Assembly: GCF_008107685.1 (NCBI RefSeq) | Contig: NZ_VIRF01000058.1 | Span: 1-64,000 of the forward strand | Direction: 5' to 3' | Length of the DNA stretch: 64,000 nt | From: Novosphingobium sp. BW1 | GTDB taxonomy: Bacteria; Pseudomonadota; Alphaproteobacteria; Sphingomonadales; Sphingomonadaceae | In this document: piece after piece, positions 45,917 through 54,939 of the stretch | Layout: each line of letters starts with the position of its first letter | Numbering within the stretch: the first letter of the stretch is position 1 | Position numbers and translations under genes: made by a program | The notes under the pieces: generated by a model | Databases searched by the model: none | What the model saw: only the letters and a program-made list of their open reading frames with translations | Told to the model about the DNA's origin: nothing

Positions 45917-47131
45917 ATGCGCGGGGAGATCCTTTTCCTGTCCCATCGCCTGCCGTTTCCGCCCGACCGCGGGGACAAGATCCGTTCGCACCATGTGCTG
46001 AAGGCACTGGCGCGGCTCGCCCCCGTTCATGTTGCTACCTTTGCCGACGATCCGGCCGATTGGGATCATGAGAAGGAACTGGCCGCGCTTGCGGCGAGCC
46101 ATTGCCTTCTGCCCCGTGCCAAGAGCTTGCCGCGTGCGGCGCTGGAAGCTTTGGTGCTTGGCGTTCCGGTCAGTTTGCGCGCGTTTCACGATCCGCGCCT
46201 GGCCGCCTATGTCGATCGCGTCCTGGCCCACGCGAACATTGCGGTCATCTTCGTCTTCTCCGGACAGATGGCACAATATGTTCCGGATGGGTTTGCCGGA
46301 CGCGTGGTGACCGATCTTGTCGATGTCGATTCGGCCAAGTTCGAAGCCTATGCGCAGGATCACAAGGGGCTGCGCCGATGGATGGAAAGGCGCGAGGCCC
46401 GCCTCCTCGCGGCCGAAGAGGCGCGAATTGCCGCGTGCAGCGATGCCTCGCTGCTAGTAAGCAAAGCCGAGGCCGACCTTCTGCAGGCACGCTTGCCGCA
46501 GCCATCCTCGCGCGTGGCCGCCATGGGTAATGGGATTGATGCACAGACCTTCGCGCCGGGCACGGTCGAACCCGAGCCCCGGATGCGTGCAGCGGGCTTC
46601 CCGCGTCTCGTGTTTACCGGGCAGATGGATTACGCCCCCAACATCGCCGCGGTCGAGCGCGCCGCGCGCCAGATCCTGCCGCGAGCGCATGAGCATTTCC
46701 CGGAGGCAAGTCTCCACATCGTGGGCCGTAATCCTACGCGCGAGGTGCAGGCGCTGGGGCGGCTAGAGGGTGTTACGGTCTGGGGGCGCGTTCCCGACGT
46801 ACGCCCCTTCCTGGCAGCGTCAGACATGGCGCTCGTGCCGCTGTCGATCGCGCGCGGCGTTCAGAACAAGGTGCTGGAAGCGATGGCGATGGCATGCCCG
46901 GTGGTCCTGACATCGGGTGCGGCTACCGGCATCGCCGCGCACGACGGCGTGGATTTCCGCGTGGGGGACGCCGACGAGGATCTCGCCGAGGCCATCGTCC
47001 ACCTCGCTACTCATGCAGACATCCGGCGGGAGATGGGCATGGCGGCGCGCGCCTGGGTCTGCCAGCGTGCCAGCTGGGAAGCCGCACTTTCCGGTCTTGC
47101 GGGGCTGTGCGAAGGGGGCTGCGATGTCTAA
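45917..47131 (+). CDS. XrtA-system glycosyltransferase (GT4 type)
   Basis: A 404-residue glycosyltransferase with the family start L-F-L-S-H-R-L-P-F-P-P-D-R-G-D-K-I-R (TIGR03087 type). The donor-binding half has M-G-N-G-I-D, F-T-G-Q-M-D-Y and a G-V-Q-N-K-V-L-E-A-M-A motif. It adds a sugar during repeat-unit synthesis. The ATG at 45917 is used; the longer upstream frame overlaps FemAB. Confidence 0.9.
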   Translation: MRGEILFLSHRLPFPPDRGDKIRSHHVLKALARLAPVHVATFADDPADWDHEKELAALAASHCLLPRAKSLPRAALEALVLGVPVSLRAFHDPRLAAYVDRVLAHANIAVIFVFSGQMAQYVPDGFAGRVVTDLVDVDSAKFEAYAQDHKGLRRWMERREARLLAAEEARIAACSDASLLVSKAEADLLQARLPQPSSRVAAMGNGIDAQTFAPGTVEPEPRMRAAGFPRLVFTGQMDYAPNIAAVERAARQILPRAHEHFPEASLHIVGRNPTREVQALGRLEGVTVWGRVPDVRPFLAASDMALVPLSIARGVQNKVLEAMAMACPVVLTSGAATGIAAHDGVDFRVGDADEDLAEAIVHLATHADIRREMGMAARAWVCQRASWEAALSGLAGLCEGGCDV

Positions 47132-48683
47132 CTCCGCATTTCCCGGGGCCTTGCGTGATTGGCCCGCGCGGACTCCGGGGCCTTGGCGCACACCGCTTAT
47201 GACACTGCTCGCCGCCTGGCTTGTGTTGCTGGTCGGATTTGCAAGCGATTGGGGGGCCATGACCCGGCAGTGGTGGGACATCTCGAGCTACAACCACATG
47301 CTGCTTATCCCGCTGGTCGAGATGTGGCTTGTCTGGCAGCGCCGCCACCAGCTGGCGCGCCTCGCTCCGGCCGCCTGGTGGCCGGGCCTGGTCCTGATGG
47401 CTGGCGCGGCCTTCGTGTGGTTGCTGGGCGGCGTCTCAGGGCTGGACCTCGCGCGCCAGGCGGGCGTTGTCGCCATGCTGGGAGCCTGCGTACCCCTGCT
47501 GCTTGGGCCGCGCGTGGCCATGGCCCTGTGCTTTCCACTCTTCTATCTCGTGTTCATGGTGCCTTTCGGGGAGGAACTGGTGAAGCCGCTGCAGATGGTC
47601 ACGGCCGAGATCACCATCGCCCTGACCCGCGCGAGCGGTATTCCCGCCGTGATCGAGGGGGTTTTCATCGACACACCCGCTGGCCTATTCAAGGTTGCCG
47701 AAGCCTGTTCGGGCGTGAAGTTCCTGATCGCGATGGTAGCTTTTGGCGTTCTTGCCGCCAATGTCTGCTTTGTAGACTGGAGGCGACGCGTTGCCTTGCT
47801 GGCCGCCTGCGTTGTCGTGCCGATCCTGGCCAACGGGCTTCGCGCATGGGGAACGATCTACGCCGCCCAGCACGCAGGGATAGAAGTCGCCGCCGGCTTC
47901 GATCACATTGTCTATGGCTGGATCTTCTTTGCGGTGGTTCTGGGGCTGGTCATTGCCGGGGCCTGGCGCTTCTTCGATCGGCCATTGGATGCCCCTATGG
48001 TCGACCTCCAACAACTCGCGCGCAGTCCTGTCCTGACGAGGCTGGAAGCAATCGGACGTGGCAGGAGCGTCATGGCTCTAGCGGCCTTGTGTATTCTGCT
48101 CATGGGCGTGAAAGCCTGGGCCTGGAGCGGTGACCGGCTGGTCGCGCCCTTGCCAGTCCAGATCGCCATGCCCGAAGTCCCGGGCTGGCACCGGGTTCCT
48201 TATAACCCCGAAGTCTGGTGGGAACCGCGCGCGCAAGGGGCGGACCACCGCCTGCTCGGACGTTATGCGGACGGGAAGGGCGGGACCGTCGACGTTTTCC
48301 TGGCCCTCTACTCAGGCCAGGGCGACGGCCGCGAGGCCGGTGGCTTTGGGCAAGGCGCGGTGATGCCCGATAGCCCCTGGGCCTGGGCGGCTCCGGCGAC
48401 GGCTCTGCAAGGCGGTCACGGCGAACGTCTGGTCGCGCATGGCCAGTTCAAACGCCTGGCGATGACCTGGTACCGCAATGGGGATCTCCTTTCGGGCAGT
48501 AATGTCCGGCTCAAGCTTGCGGTCATCGAGAATCAGCTCGTCCTGAGGGCGCAGCCAACGCTCACGCTCATCCTCTCCGCCGAAGAGGGAGAGGGCGAAC
48601 GGGCCCAGCACAGGATCGGTCATTTCTTGGAGGCAACCGGCGATCTGTCCCTTTGGATGGACGCCGTGGCCGGCCTGAGATAG
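47124..48683 (+). CDS. xrtA: Exosortase A fused to an EpsI-like domain
   Basis: A 519-residue protein. The first 310 residues are the multi-pass exosortase with the catalytic Cys (E-A-C-S-G-V-K-F), Arg (N-G-L-R-A-W) and His (F-D-H-I-V-Y-G-W). The last 190 residues resemble EpsI/DUF3485 (P-G-W-H-R-V-P, W-W-E-P-R-A). It would cut PEP-CTERM signals and pass proteins to the cell surface. Fusion of the EpsI part is known in XrtA. The start overlaps the glycosyltransferase end by 8 bases. Confidence 0.95.
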   Translation: MSNSAFPGALRDWPARTPGPWRTPLMTLLAAWLVLLVGFASDWGAMTRQWWDISSYNHMLLIPLVEMWLVWQRRHQLARLAPAAWWPGLVLMAGAAFVWLLGGVSGLDLARQAGVVAMLGACVPLLLGPRVAMALCFPLFYLVFMVPFGEELVKPLQMVTAEITIALTRASGIPAVIEGVFIDTPAGLFKVAEACSGVKFLIAMVAFGVLAANVCFVDWRRRVALLAACVVVPILANGLRAWGTIYAAQHAGIEVAAGFDHIVYGWIFFAVVLGLVIAGAWRFFDRPLDAPMVDLQQLARSPVLTRLEAIGRGRSVMALAALCILLMGVKAWAWSGDRLVAPLPVQIAMPEVPGWHRVPYNPEVWWEPRAQGADHRLLGRYADGKGGTVDVFLALYSGQGDGREAGGFGQGAVMPDSPWAWAAPATALQGGHGERLVAHGQFKRLAMTWYRNGDLLSGSNVRLKLAVIENQLVLRAQPTLTLILSAEEGEGERAQHRIGHFLEATGDLSLWMDAVAGLR

Positions 48684-48695
48684 AGCACATCCGCC

Positions 48696-50591
48696 ATGTG
48701 TGGAATTGTGGGCATATATCATTTGGATACACCCAAACCGGTCGATCCGTCCCGGGTAGCGGCCATGTGCGATGCTCTGGCGCATCGTGGCCCCGATGGC
48801 GAAGGTGTCTGGACGGCGCCGGGCGTGGGGCTTGGGCATCGCCGCCTTTCCATTATTGACCTCGCCGGTTCCTCTCAGCCCATGGCGTCGAGCGATGGCC
48901 GCGCGGTTCTGGTGTTCAATGGCGAAATATACAATTTTCGCGAGCTGCGCCGCGAACTGGCGGCTGGCGGCGTGCATTTTCGCACCGATGGCGACAGCGA
49001 GGTGATCCTTGCGGCCTGGCAGCGTTGGGGCAAGGACTGCCTGCAGCATCTGCAGGGCATGTTCGCCTTTGCGATTTACGACCTGGAGGCGCGCAGCCTG
49101 TTCCTCGCGCGTGACCGGTTGGGCGTCAAACCATTGTTCTACAGCACTTTGAGCGATGGCAGTGTCATCTTCGGGTCGGAACTCAAAGCCTTGCTGGCCC
49201 ATCCGCTGTTGCGGCGCGAGCCGGATCCGCTGGCGGTCGAAGACTACATGACCTGGGGCTACGTGCCCGATCACCGCGCGATCCTGAAGCACGTGCACAA
49301 GCTGGCGGCGGGCCATTTCCTCCTCCTGCGTCACGGCAAGCCGCTGCCCGAGCCGAGCGAGTGGTGGGACGTAAGCTTTGCCGGGCGTCGCTCCGGACGC
49401 CGTGCGGCGCTGGAAGATGAACTTCATACGCTTTTGCAGGAGGCGGTCCGCTCGCGCATGATGGCCGACGTGCCTCTGGGAGCGTTCCTGTCCGGCGGCG
49501 TCGACAGTTCGAGCGTGGTGGCATTCATGGCTAAGGCAAGCGCGCAGCCCGTGCGCACCTGCTCCATAGGCTTTGATGTCGCGGGCCTCGACGAGACTGC
49601 CTACGCGCAGAAGATCGCGCAGCGTTTTGGAACCAGCCATGTCACGCGGCGCGTCTCACCCGATGATTTCGAGGCCGTCGAAGCTTTGGCGGACATGTTC
49701 GATGAACCCTTCGCCGATGCCTCGGCGCTTCCGACCTGGCGGGTCTGCCAACTCGCCCGTGAGCATGTCACGGTGGCGCTGTCGGGCGATGGAGCGGACG
49801 AAGCTCTGGCGGGATATCGCCGCCATGTCTTTCAGCGCGCAGAAGATCGGGTACGCAGTACGCTTCCTGCGTCCATGCGGGCCGCGGTGTTCGGCAGGCT
49901 CGGCGCGCTCTATCCCAAGGCCGATTGGGCGCCGCGTCCCTTGCGGGCGAAGTCGACCCTGCTGGCTCTGGCAGGCGACAGTGCGCAAGGCTATGCACGG
50001 GCCTTGGCCTACGCCACGCCGGAAGTGCGCGAGGCCCTGTATTCCCCTGAATTCCAGCGACTGCGCGGTGACTACCGCGCGGAGCAACCGCTCGAAGCGC
50101 TGATGCGCAAGGCGCCGGCGCGCTCGGGGTTGGACCGCGCCCAGTACGCCGATCTTAAATTCTGGCTACCGGGCGATATCCTGACCAAGATCGACCGGAC
50201 GAGCATGGCGGTGGGCCTCGAGGCGCGCGAACCGCTGCTCGATCATCGCCTCGTCGAGTTCGCCGCCTGCTTGCCAGAATCCTTCAGGGTGCGTGGACGC
50301 CAGGGCAAGTGGCTGATGAAGCACGCGATGCAGCGCCATCTTCCCGAGGACATCCTGTATCGCCCCAAACAGGGTTTCGTAACGCCTATTGCGCAATGGT
50401 TCCGAGGGCCACTCCAGGAAGCGGCACGGGAAATTGCACATGGCAAGGGGCTCGCCGCCATAGGCTGGTTTGACCAGCGCTACCTCGGTCATCTGGTGGA
50501 AGAGCATGTGTCCGGCCGAAGCGACCACGCGCGATTGCTCTGGCAACTGCTTATGCTTGAGCGCTCGTTTACCACGTTGGGATTGGTCTGA
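48696..50591 (+). CDS. Asparagine-synthase-like amidotransferase, exosortase A system-associated
   Basis: A 631-residue class II amidotransferase. The nucleophile Cys2 (M-C-G-I-V-G) and the glutaminase motif R-G-P-D-G are followed by the ATP site L-S-G-G-V-D-S-S in the synthetase half. It likely amidates a uronic acid or other carboxyl group on the polysaccharide. Length is about 80 residues above E. coli AsnB, typical of TIGR03108. It is the last gene of the XrtA run, 12 bases after xrtA. Confidence 0.92.
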   Translation: MCGIVGIYHLDTPKPVDPSRVAAMCDALAHRGPDGEGVWTAPGVGLGHRRLSIIDLAGSSQPMASSDGRAVLVFNGEIYNFRELRRELAAGGVHFRTDGDSEVILAAWQRWGKDCLQHLQGMFAFAIYDLEARSLFLARDRLGVKPLFYSTLSDGSVIFGSELKALLAHPLLRREPDPLAVEDYMTWGYVPDHRAILKHVHKLAAGHFLLLRHGKPLPEPSEWWDVSFAGRRSGRRAALEDELHTLLQEAVRSRMMADVPLGAFLSGGVDSSSVVAFMAKASAQPVRTCSIGFDVAGLDETAYAQKIAQRFGTSHVTRRVSPDDFEAVEALADMFDEPFADASALPTWRVCQLAREHVTVALSGDGADEALAGYRRHVFQRAEDRVRSTLPASMRAAVFGRLGALYPKADWAPRPLRAKSTLLALAGDSAQGYARALAYATPEVREALYSPEFQRLRGDYRAEQPLEALMRKAPARSGLDRAQYADLKFWLPGDILTKIDRTSMAVGLEAREPLLDHRLVEFAACLPESFRVRGRQGKWLMKHAMQRHLPEDILYRPKQGFVTPIAQWFRGPLQEAAREIAHGKGLAAIGWFDQRYLGHLVEEHVSGRSDHARLLWQLLMLERSFTTLGLV

Positions 50592-50828
50592 AATGGCTTG
50601 AATTCAGGCATTTCCGGCTTTCTGCAAAGGTGTGCAACAAAGTTAAGATTAACTACACATATTCTTAGGAAGTTGCGCTTAACACGGTAGGACGAAACGT
50701 CACAGATGGGACGTAGATGACGAATTTTGGTTGCAAATCCGAGGTGTCTTGGCGCGAACGCGGCGTAGCCGTGGGCTATGCCTGCGCACTTGTTGCCTCA
50801 GGGCGCCTGAGTGGGGACTTCGCGTGAC
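50592..50828. promoter_or_regulatory. AT-rich gap before the CHASE2-EAL gene
   Basis: 237 bases with an AT-rich segment (50590-50690). Its spacing from the amidotransferase suggests a separate promoter. No defined -35/-10 or riboswitch was recognised. Confidence 0.35.
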
Positions 50829-53123
50829 ATGATCGCGCGGCTTCGCCAGTACTGGAAGAGTGCCCGGTTCCGGATCGTGTTCTGGGCCACGTTCACCGGG
50901 CTTCTGCTCGGCGTGAGTGGCCTTAGTGTGCCGATTGAGGACGTCTTGCGCAACGTGCGCGTGCCGCTGCGGCTGCACCCATCCAACGGCCAGACGGTGC
51001 TGGTCCTGATGGACGATCGTACGCTGGGGGCTCTGGGCAGTCTCGATGTGTCACGTGGGGACGATGCCCGCTTGCTCGAAACGCTCTTTGGTGCGGGAGC
51101 GAAACGAGTCTTCTTTGGCCGTCTGTTGCCCGATCAGGCCAGTCCCGCTGATCGCGCTGCGTTCGTGACGCAGTTGAAAGCGCATCCTGGAAAGGTGTTC
51201 AGTGGGGCGGTGCCCAGCAGCGAGCAGCAGCTTGGCAACTACGCCGGGCATGTCCCCAAGGGGGACTATGCGCGGTATTCTGAGGTGGTGTCTCTGCTGA
51301 CATTGCACCATCCTTTCAATCTCGGTTTTGAAATGCCCTACGCCTCGGGCAGTCCAGAAGGCCGAATTCCGTCGATGGCGGCTGCGCTTGCAGGTGTGGA
51401 AGGAGGAGAAGACCAACTCTTTACTCCGGATATGTCGATCGATGTGCGCACGATCCCTTCACTCAGCTATATCGATATCATCCGCGGGGATTTTCTGGCG
51501 AATGCAATTCGGGGCAAGGATGTGATCGTTGCTCCCTCTGCGCCGAGCTACAACGACATCCACAAGGTGCCGGGACAGCAGGGCACGATCCCCGGGGGCT
51601 ACATTCAAGCACTGGCAGGCGAAACTCTCCAGCGCGGATTGCCACGCCGGGCAGGTTGGTTGATCCCCTTGATCGTGGTTGTGGCGATCATCGTGACCGG
51701 GACTGGCCGGGGCCGGGTGCTCGACTGGAAGCGGTCGGGGGCGTTGTTGGCAGTGATTGTCGCGATCCCCCTCATGCTCGAATACGTCGGTGTCAGCATG
51801 GAAGTGGCCCCAGCCTTCGTGGTCGCGCTCATTGCCGTTCTGCGCATGCGCAGCCTCGATCGGGTCGAAGTCGCGAGTGAAACCAATGCAGGATCAGGCC
51901 TTCCCAGCGTTCAGGCACTGCGCAACTCGGCTGAAAAGTCCAATCGTATTCTCGTTGCGCTCAAGATCCGCAACTATGGTGCGATCATCGGTAGTTTTGC
52001 CGAGCACGTGGAGGCCAATGTCGCACGGGAGATCGTCCGACGCATTCGCATCAGTGATGACACTGCGACCGTCTACCACGAGGGTGGCATGTTCATGTGG
52101 CTCTCGTCTATCCGGAATGCCTTCGATCTTTTCGAGAACCTGGAGGGCCTGCACCGTATCGTCCAGAACGGCATCCAGGTCGGCGGTCTGGATATTGACC
52201 TCTCGTTTAACTGCGGCGTGGATTCCGAATTTGATCGCGCCATGTCGACCCGTGTTGCCGGAGCCATGCAGTCGGCGGAAGAGGCCATTCGCAATGACGA
52301 ATTGGTCTACCAGCATGACAGTCGCAAGCATGAAGCGCAGTGGGAAATCTCGCTGCTGACCTCGCTTGATCGCGCAATTGACAACGGTGAGGTGTGGGTC
52401 GCCTACCAGCCCAAATTCGACTTGCGATCCAACCGGATCTGTGGCGCCGAAGCGCTCGTGCGCTGGACCCATCCGGAGCGTGGACCGATCTCGCCCGAAA
52501 AGTTCATTCGCATTGCTGAGGAATTTCATCGGATCGAGCGCATTACGCGGTTTGTGGTCGACGATGCCGTGCGCTGCGCCGTCGAGATGATGCGCGAAGG
52601 GCTCGACATCTCGATGTCGGTCAACATTTCCGCACAGCTGCTGCGAAATCCGGTCCTGCCAACGATGATCTCCGATATCCTGACGCTGCATGGCTTACCG
52701 GCCGATCGGCTGATCCTTGAGATCACAGAAACGGACAGGCTGGACCGCAGTTCGCGAACCTATCAGATGCTGCAGCGGCTCGTGCAGTCGGGCTTGCGTC
52801 TTTCGATTGATGATTTTGGAACGGGTAACGCAACTCTCGATTATCTGCGCTACCTCCCGGCCAGCGAGGTGAAGATCGATCGTTCGTTCGTATCCACCAT
52901 GGAAACCAACAAGGACGATCTGGTGCTTGTCCAGTCCATCATCGAGATGGCGCATTCGCTCGACCGCACCGTGGTCGCAGAAGGTGTAGAGACGTCGGTC
53001 GGTCTCGATATTCTCAAACAGCAGGGATGTGACATTGTTCAGGGCTACCACATTGGGCGGCCCGTACCCTTCGCTGACCTATCCCTTATGATTGCCGCGG
53101 GGCAGCTGAAGCTGCATGGTTAA
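50829..53123 (+). CDS. CHASE2-degenerate GGDEF-EAL c-di-GMP phosphodiesterase
   Basis: A 764-residue membrane protein. A signal-anchor helix near 14-33 is followed by a periplasmic CHASE2 domain (about 35-270) and two helices near 275-335. A GGDEF-like region (about 360-490) lacks the GG-DEF motif, and a full EAL domain follows (E-A-L-V-R-W, N-I-S-A-Q-L-L, E-I-T-E-T-D, I-D-D-F-G-T-G and E-G-V-E-T). It should hydrolyse c-di-GMP and may tune the polysaccharide locus it adjoins. ATG at 50829 is used; a GTG at 50811 is possible. Confidence 0.88.
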   Translation: MIARLRQYWKSARFRIVFWATFTGLLLGVSGLSVPIEDVLRNVRVPLRLHPSNGQTVLVLMDDRTLGALGSLDVSRGDDARLLETLFGAGAKRVFFGRLLPDQASPADRAAFVTQLKAHPGKVFSGAVPSSEQQLGNYAGHVPKGDYARYSEVVSLLTLHHPFNLGFEMPYASGSPEGRIPSMAAALAGVEGGEDQLFTPDMSIDVRTIPSLSYIDIIRGDFLANAIRGKDVIVAPSAPSYNDIHKVPGQQGTIPGGYIQALAGETLQRGLPRRAGWLIPLIVVVAIIVTGTGRGRVLDWKRSGALLAVIVAIPLMLEYVGVSMEVAPAFVVALIAVLRMRSLDRVEVASETNAGSGLPSVQALRNSAEKSNRILVALKIRNYGAIIGSFAEHVEANVAREIVRRIRISDDTATVYHEGGMFMWLSSIRNAFDLFENLEGLHRIVQNGIQVGGLDIDLSFNCGVDSEFDRAMSTRVAGAMQSAEEAIRNDELVYQHDSRKHEAQWEISLLTSLDRAIDNGEVWVAYQPKFDLRSNRICGAEALVRWTHPERGPISPEKFIRIAEEFHRIERITRFVVDDAVRCAVEMMREGLDISMSVNISAQLLRNPVLPTMISDILTLHGLPADRLILEITETDRLDRSSRTYQMLQRLVQSGLRLSIDDFGTGNATLDYLRYLPASEVKIDRSFVSTMETNKDDLVLVQSIIEMAHSLDRTVVAEGVETSVGLDILKQQGCDIVQGYHIGRPVPFADLSLMIAAGQLKLHG

Positions 53124-53203
53124 AAAAGTCTTGAGATCTAGTTAGCTAACGGTTAATCATGTGTCTGTCGCAGCAATAGCGACGGTTCACATGGGGAAAT
53201 ACA

Positions 53204-53242
53204 ATGCTTTCTGGTTACTGGTGGGGCTCGTTCGGTCACTGA
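53204..53242 (+). CDS. Candidate micro-ORF, 12 aromatic-rich residues
   Basis: ATG at 53204 opens a 12-residue frame (M-L-S-G-Y-W-W-G-S-F-G-H) ended by TGA. A GGGGA ribosome-like site lies 6 bases upstream. A 9-bp hairpin and then a strong terminator follow within 90 bases. It could encode a leader or small peptide, or be incidental within a small RNA. No family is known to me. Confidence 0.35.
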   Translation: MLSGYWWGSFGH

Positions 53243-53254
53243 TTCGTGACTGAT

Positions 53255-53277
53255 ATGAAGGGCTTCAGGCCCTTTAT
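53255..53277 (+). ncRNA. Hairpin in a short possible small-RNA transcript
   Basis: Arms 53255-53263 and 53269-53277 (ATGAAGGGC/GCCCTTTAT) form a 9-bp stem with one G-U pair and a 5-base loop. It sits between the micro-ORF and the strong terminator, so a short transcript from upstream would carry two stems. The transcript's existence is inference. Confidence 0.3.
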
Positions 53278-53288
53278 AGCCCAATTTA

Positions 53289-53330
53289 AAAAACCCCTTG
53301 GAAATCTATATGAATTTCCAAGGGGTTTTT
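53289..53330 (+). terminator. Strong intrinsic terminator
   Basis: Arms 53289-53305 and 53314-53330 are complementary over 17 bp with an 8-base loop, ending in five T bases on the plus strand and five A bases at the start. It can therefore act in both directions. It closes the CHASE2-EAL/micro-ORF transcript. Confidence 0.9.
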
Positions 53331-53547
53331 ATTTGAGAGTCATTTTCTAGGTTTACTGATATGCACCTTTGTCGTGATTTAGGTAGTATGAAGTCTTCAC
53401 TGTAAGCCGAATCTACGAGGTGCGAACCGCTGACGACTTTCCTGCTGAGTTAGTTTCAAAGGTTAACTGAGCAATATGTGAGTCGCGGTTAGGCACCTCA
53501 ATTCCGGGGTGTGCAGCCGAGACCCCGGACGCATCGGATCAGCGGTA
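53331..53547. other. Gap between the terminator and the IS element
   Basis: About 217 bases, AT-rich at the left. No gene or RNA motif was recognised. The IS3 element begins at its right edge. Confidence 0.4.
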
Positions 53548-53600
53548 TGAAGCGCCCCGGTTTCTCCGAAGGCTCCGATTTATGCGAAGGAGCTTTCGTT

Positions 53601-53862
53601 ATGAGCAGAACCCGGAACAAGTTTTCACCTGAGATCCGTGATCGTGCGGTGCGTATGGTTGGTGAACTACGGTTTGGAGTGGAAGGCGACGTCTTCGATT
53701 GCCGCCAATATTGGCTGCACGGCGGAGGCGCTGGGCGCCGATAAGAAGGCCAAGATCAAGGCTCTCGAACGTGAAGTGAAGGAACTCGGCCGGGCTAACG
53801 AGATCCTCCGCAAGGCGTCTGCCTATTTTGCGATGGCGGAGCTCGACCGCCGCGAGAAATGA
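53601..53862 (+). pseudogene. IS3-family OrfA, broken by frameshift and internal deletion
   Basis: It starts as M-S-R-T-R-N-K-F-S-P-E-I-R-D-R-A-V-R-M-V, then leaves frame near 53660. The correct sequence continues in another frame as E-W-K-A-T-S-S-I-A-A and ends R-A-N-E-I-L-R-K-A-S-A-Y-F-A. Between T-A-E-A-L and K-A-K-I-K about 20 residues usual in this family are missing. The stop overlaps orfB (ATGA). Confidence 0.82.
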
Positions 53863-54767
53863 TGATGGCGTTCACAGAAGCCTATCGCCAGGACTTGGGT
53901 ATCGAGCCGATCTGCCGAGAGCTGGCAGTCGCCCCGTCCTCCCATCACGAACTTGCAGCACGCCTGATTGATCCGCCCAAGCGACCCGAGCGTGCGCGTC
54001 GCGAGGAAGAAATCTGTCGTCAGATCAAGCGCGTCTACGAGGGCAGCCACAGCCTCTACGCAGCGCGCAAGGTCTGGCATCAGCTCTGCCGCGAAGGCAT
54101 CGCAGTTGCCAAGTGCATCGTCGAGTGCCGCATGCGAAGCATGGGGCTTGCCGGCATGCGGCGAGGCAAGAAGACAGTGACCACCGTCAGCGATCGCAAG
54201 GCGCCTTGCCCACTGGACAAGGTCAATCGGGAGTTCCGAGTCTCGTGGCCCAATGCCTTGTGGGTGGTCGATTTTACATACGTCCACACCTGGGGCGGCT
54301 TCGTCTATGCCGCCTTCGTGATCGATGCTTATGCGCGACGGATCGTGTGCTGGAAAGTCAGCACGTCGGCCACGGCCGGCTTCGTTTTCATTGCTGTGGA
54401 GCAGGCTATCCATGCCCGCAGGCCCGGCCCGGACGATGGTCTGATCCATCATAGCGATAGGGGCGTTCAGTATCTTGCCATGAACTACACACAGCGTCTC
54501 GCCGAAGCCAACCTCGTCCCCTCGCTCGGGAGCGTGGGCGACTCCTATGACAACGCCTTGGCCGAGACGATCAACGGCCTCTACAAGGCCGACGTCATCG
54601 GACGCCAGCGCTCTTGGCCCAGCGTGTCCACAGTGGAAATGGCGACGTTGCGCTGGGTGGATTGGTTCAACAACCACCGCCTCTTCGGTCCTATCGGCTA
54701 CATCCCACCCGCCGAGGCCGAAGCGAACTACTATGCGGCCCTGGAAACCCTCGATATGGTCGCCTGA
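53859..54767 (+). CDS. IS3-family transposase OrfB (DDE integrase core)
   Basis: A 302-residue transposase. The DDE triad appears in W-V-V-D-F-T-Y-V, H-H-S-D-R-G-V-Q-Y and N-A-L-A-E-T-I-N-G, with an H-x-x-R-R-like HTH_21 region before. The frame is intact, but with a broken OrfA the OrfAB fusion that moves IS3 elements cannot form, so the copy is probably immobile alone. Confidence 0.93.
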   Translation: MMMAFTEAYRQDLGIEPICRELAVAPSSHHELAARLIDPPKRPERARREEEICRQIKRVYEGSHSLYAARKVWHQLCREGIAVAKCIVECRMRSMGLAGMRRGKKTVTTVSDRKAPCPLDKVNREFRVSWPNALWVVDFTYVHTWGGFVYAAFVIDAYARRIVCWKVSTSATAGFVFIAVEQAIHARRPGPDDGLIHHSDRGVQYLAMNYTQRLAEANLVPSLGSVGDSYDNALAETINGLYKADVIGRQRSWPSVSTVEMATLRWVDWFNNHRLFGPIGYIPPAEAEANYYAALETLDMVA

Positions 54768-54939
54768 GTCAAACCAAACTGCCTCCGGAAAACCCGGGGC
54801 ACTTCAGACACACCGAAACGTGTTGGGGGCGACACCAGTCAGCCATCCCGTGGGATGACTGCTCCTGATGGTTCAGAAAACGCGGCGAACCGATACTAGC
54901 CTGGAGCGGTTGATCCGGCCTAGTGCATCGGGGAGCGCT
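54768..54939. other. Right end of the IS and gap before zapE
   Basis: Holds the right inverted repeat and then about 130 bases with a small stem (CAGTCA.CCATCCC/GGGATG.ACTG around 54836-54862) that may be a terminator between the IS and the leftward zapE. Confidence 0.35.

Larger units (their letters stand above)
53548..54807 (+). mobile_element. IS3-family insertion sequence, about 1.26 kb
   Basis: Terminal inverted repeats are seen at 53548-53576 (TGAAGCGCCCCGG...) and 54779-54807 (...CCGGGGCACTTCA). They agree at most positions over about 27 bases. The element contains orfA (broken) and orfB. Flanking bases (GTA left, GAC right) do not form an obvious target duplication, so the copy is old or rearranged. 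Confidence 0.85.

Noticed and set aside
31755..53123. Search for PEP-CTERM tails among the coding sequences
   Set aside because: No protein ends in a V-P-E-P motif followed by a helix and a basic tail.
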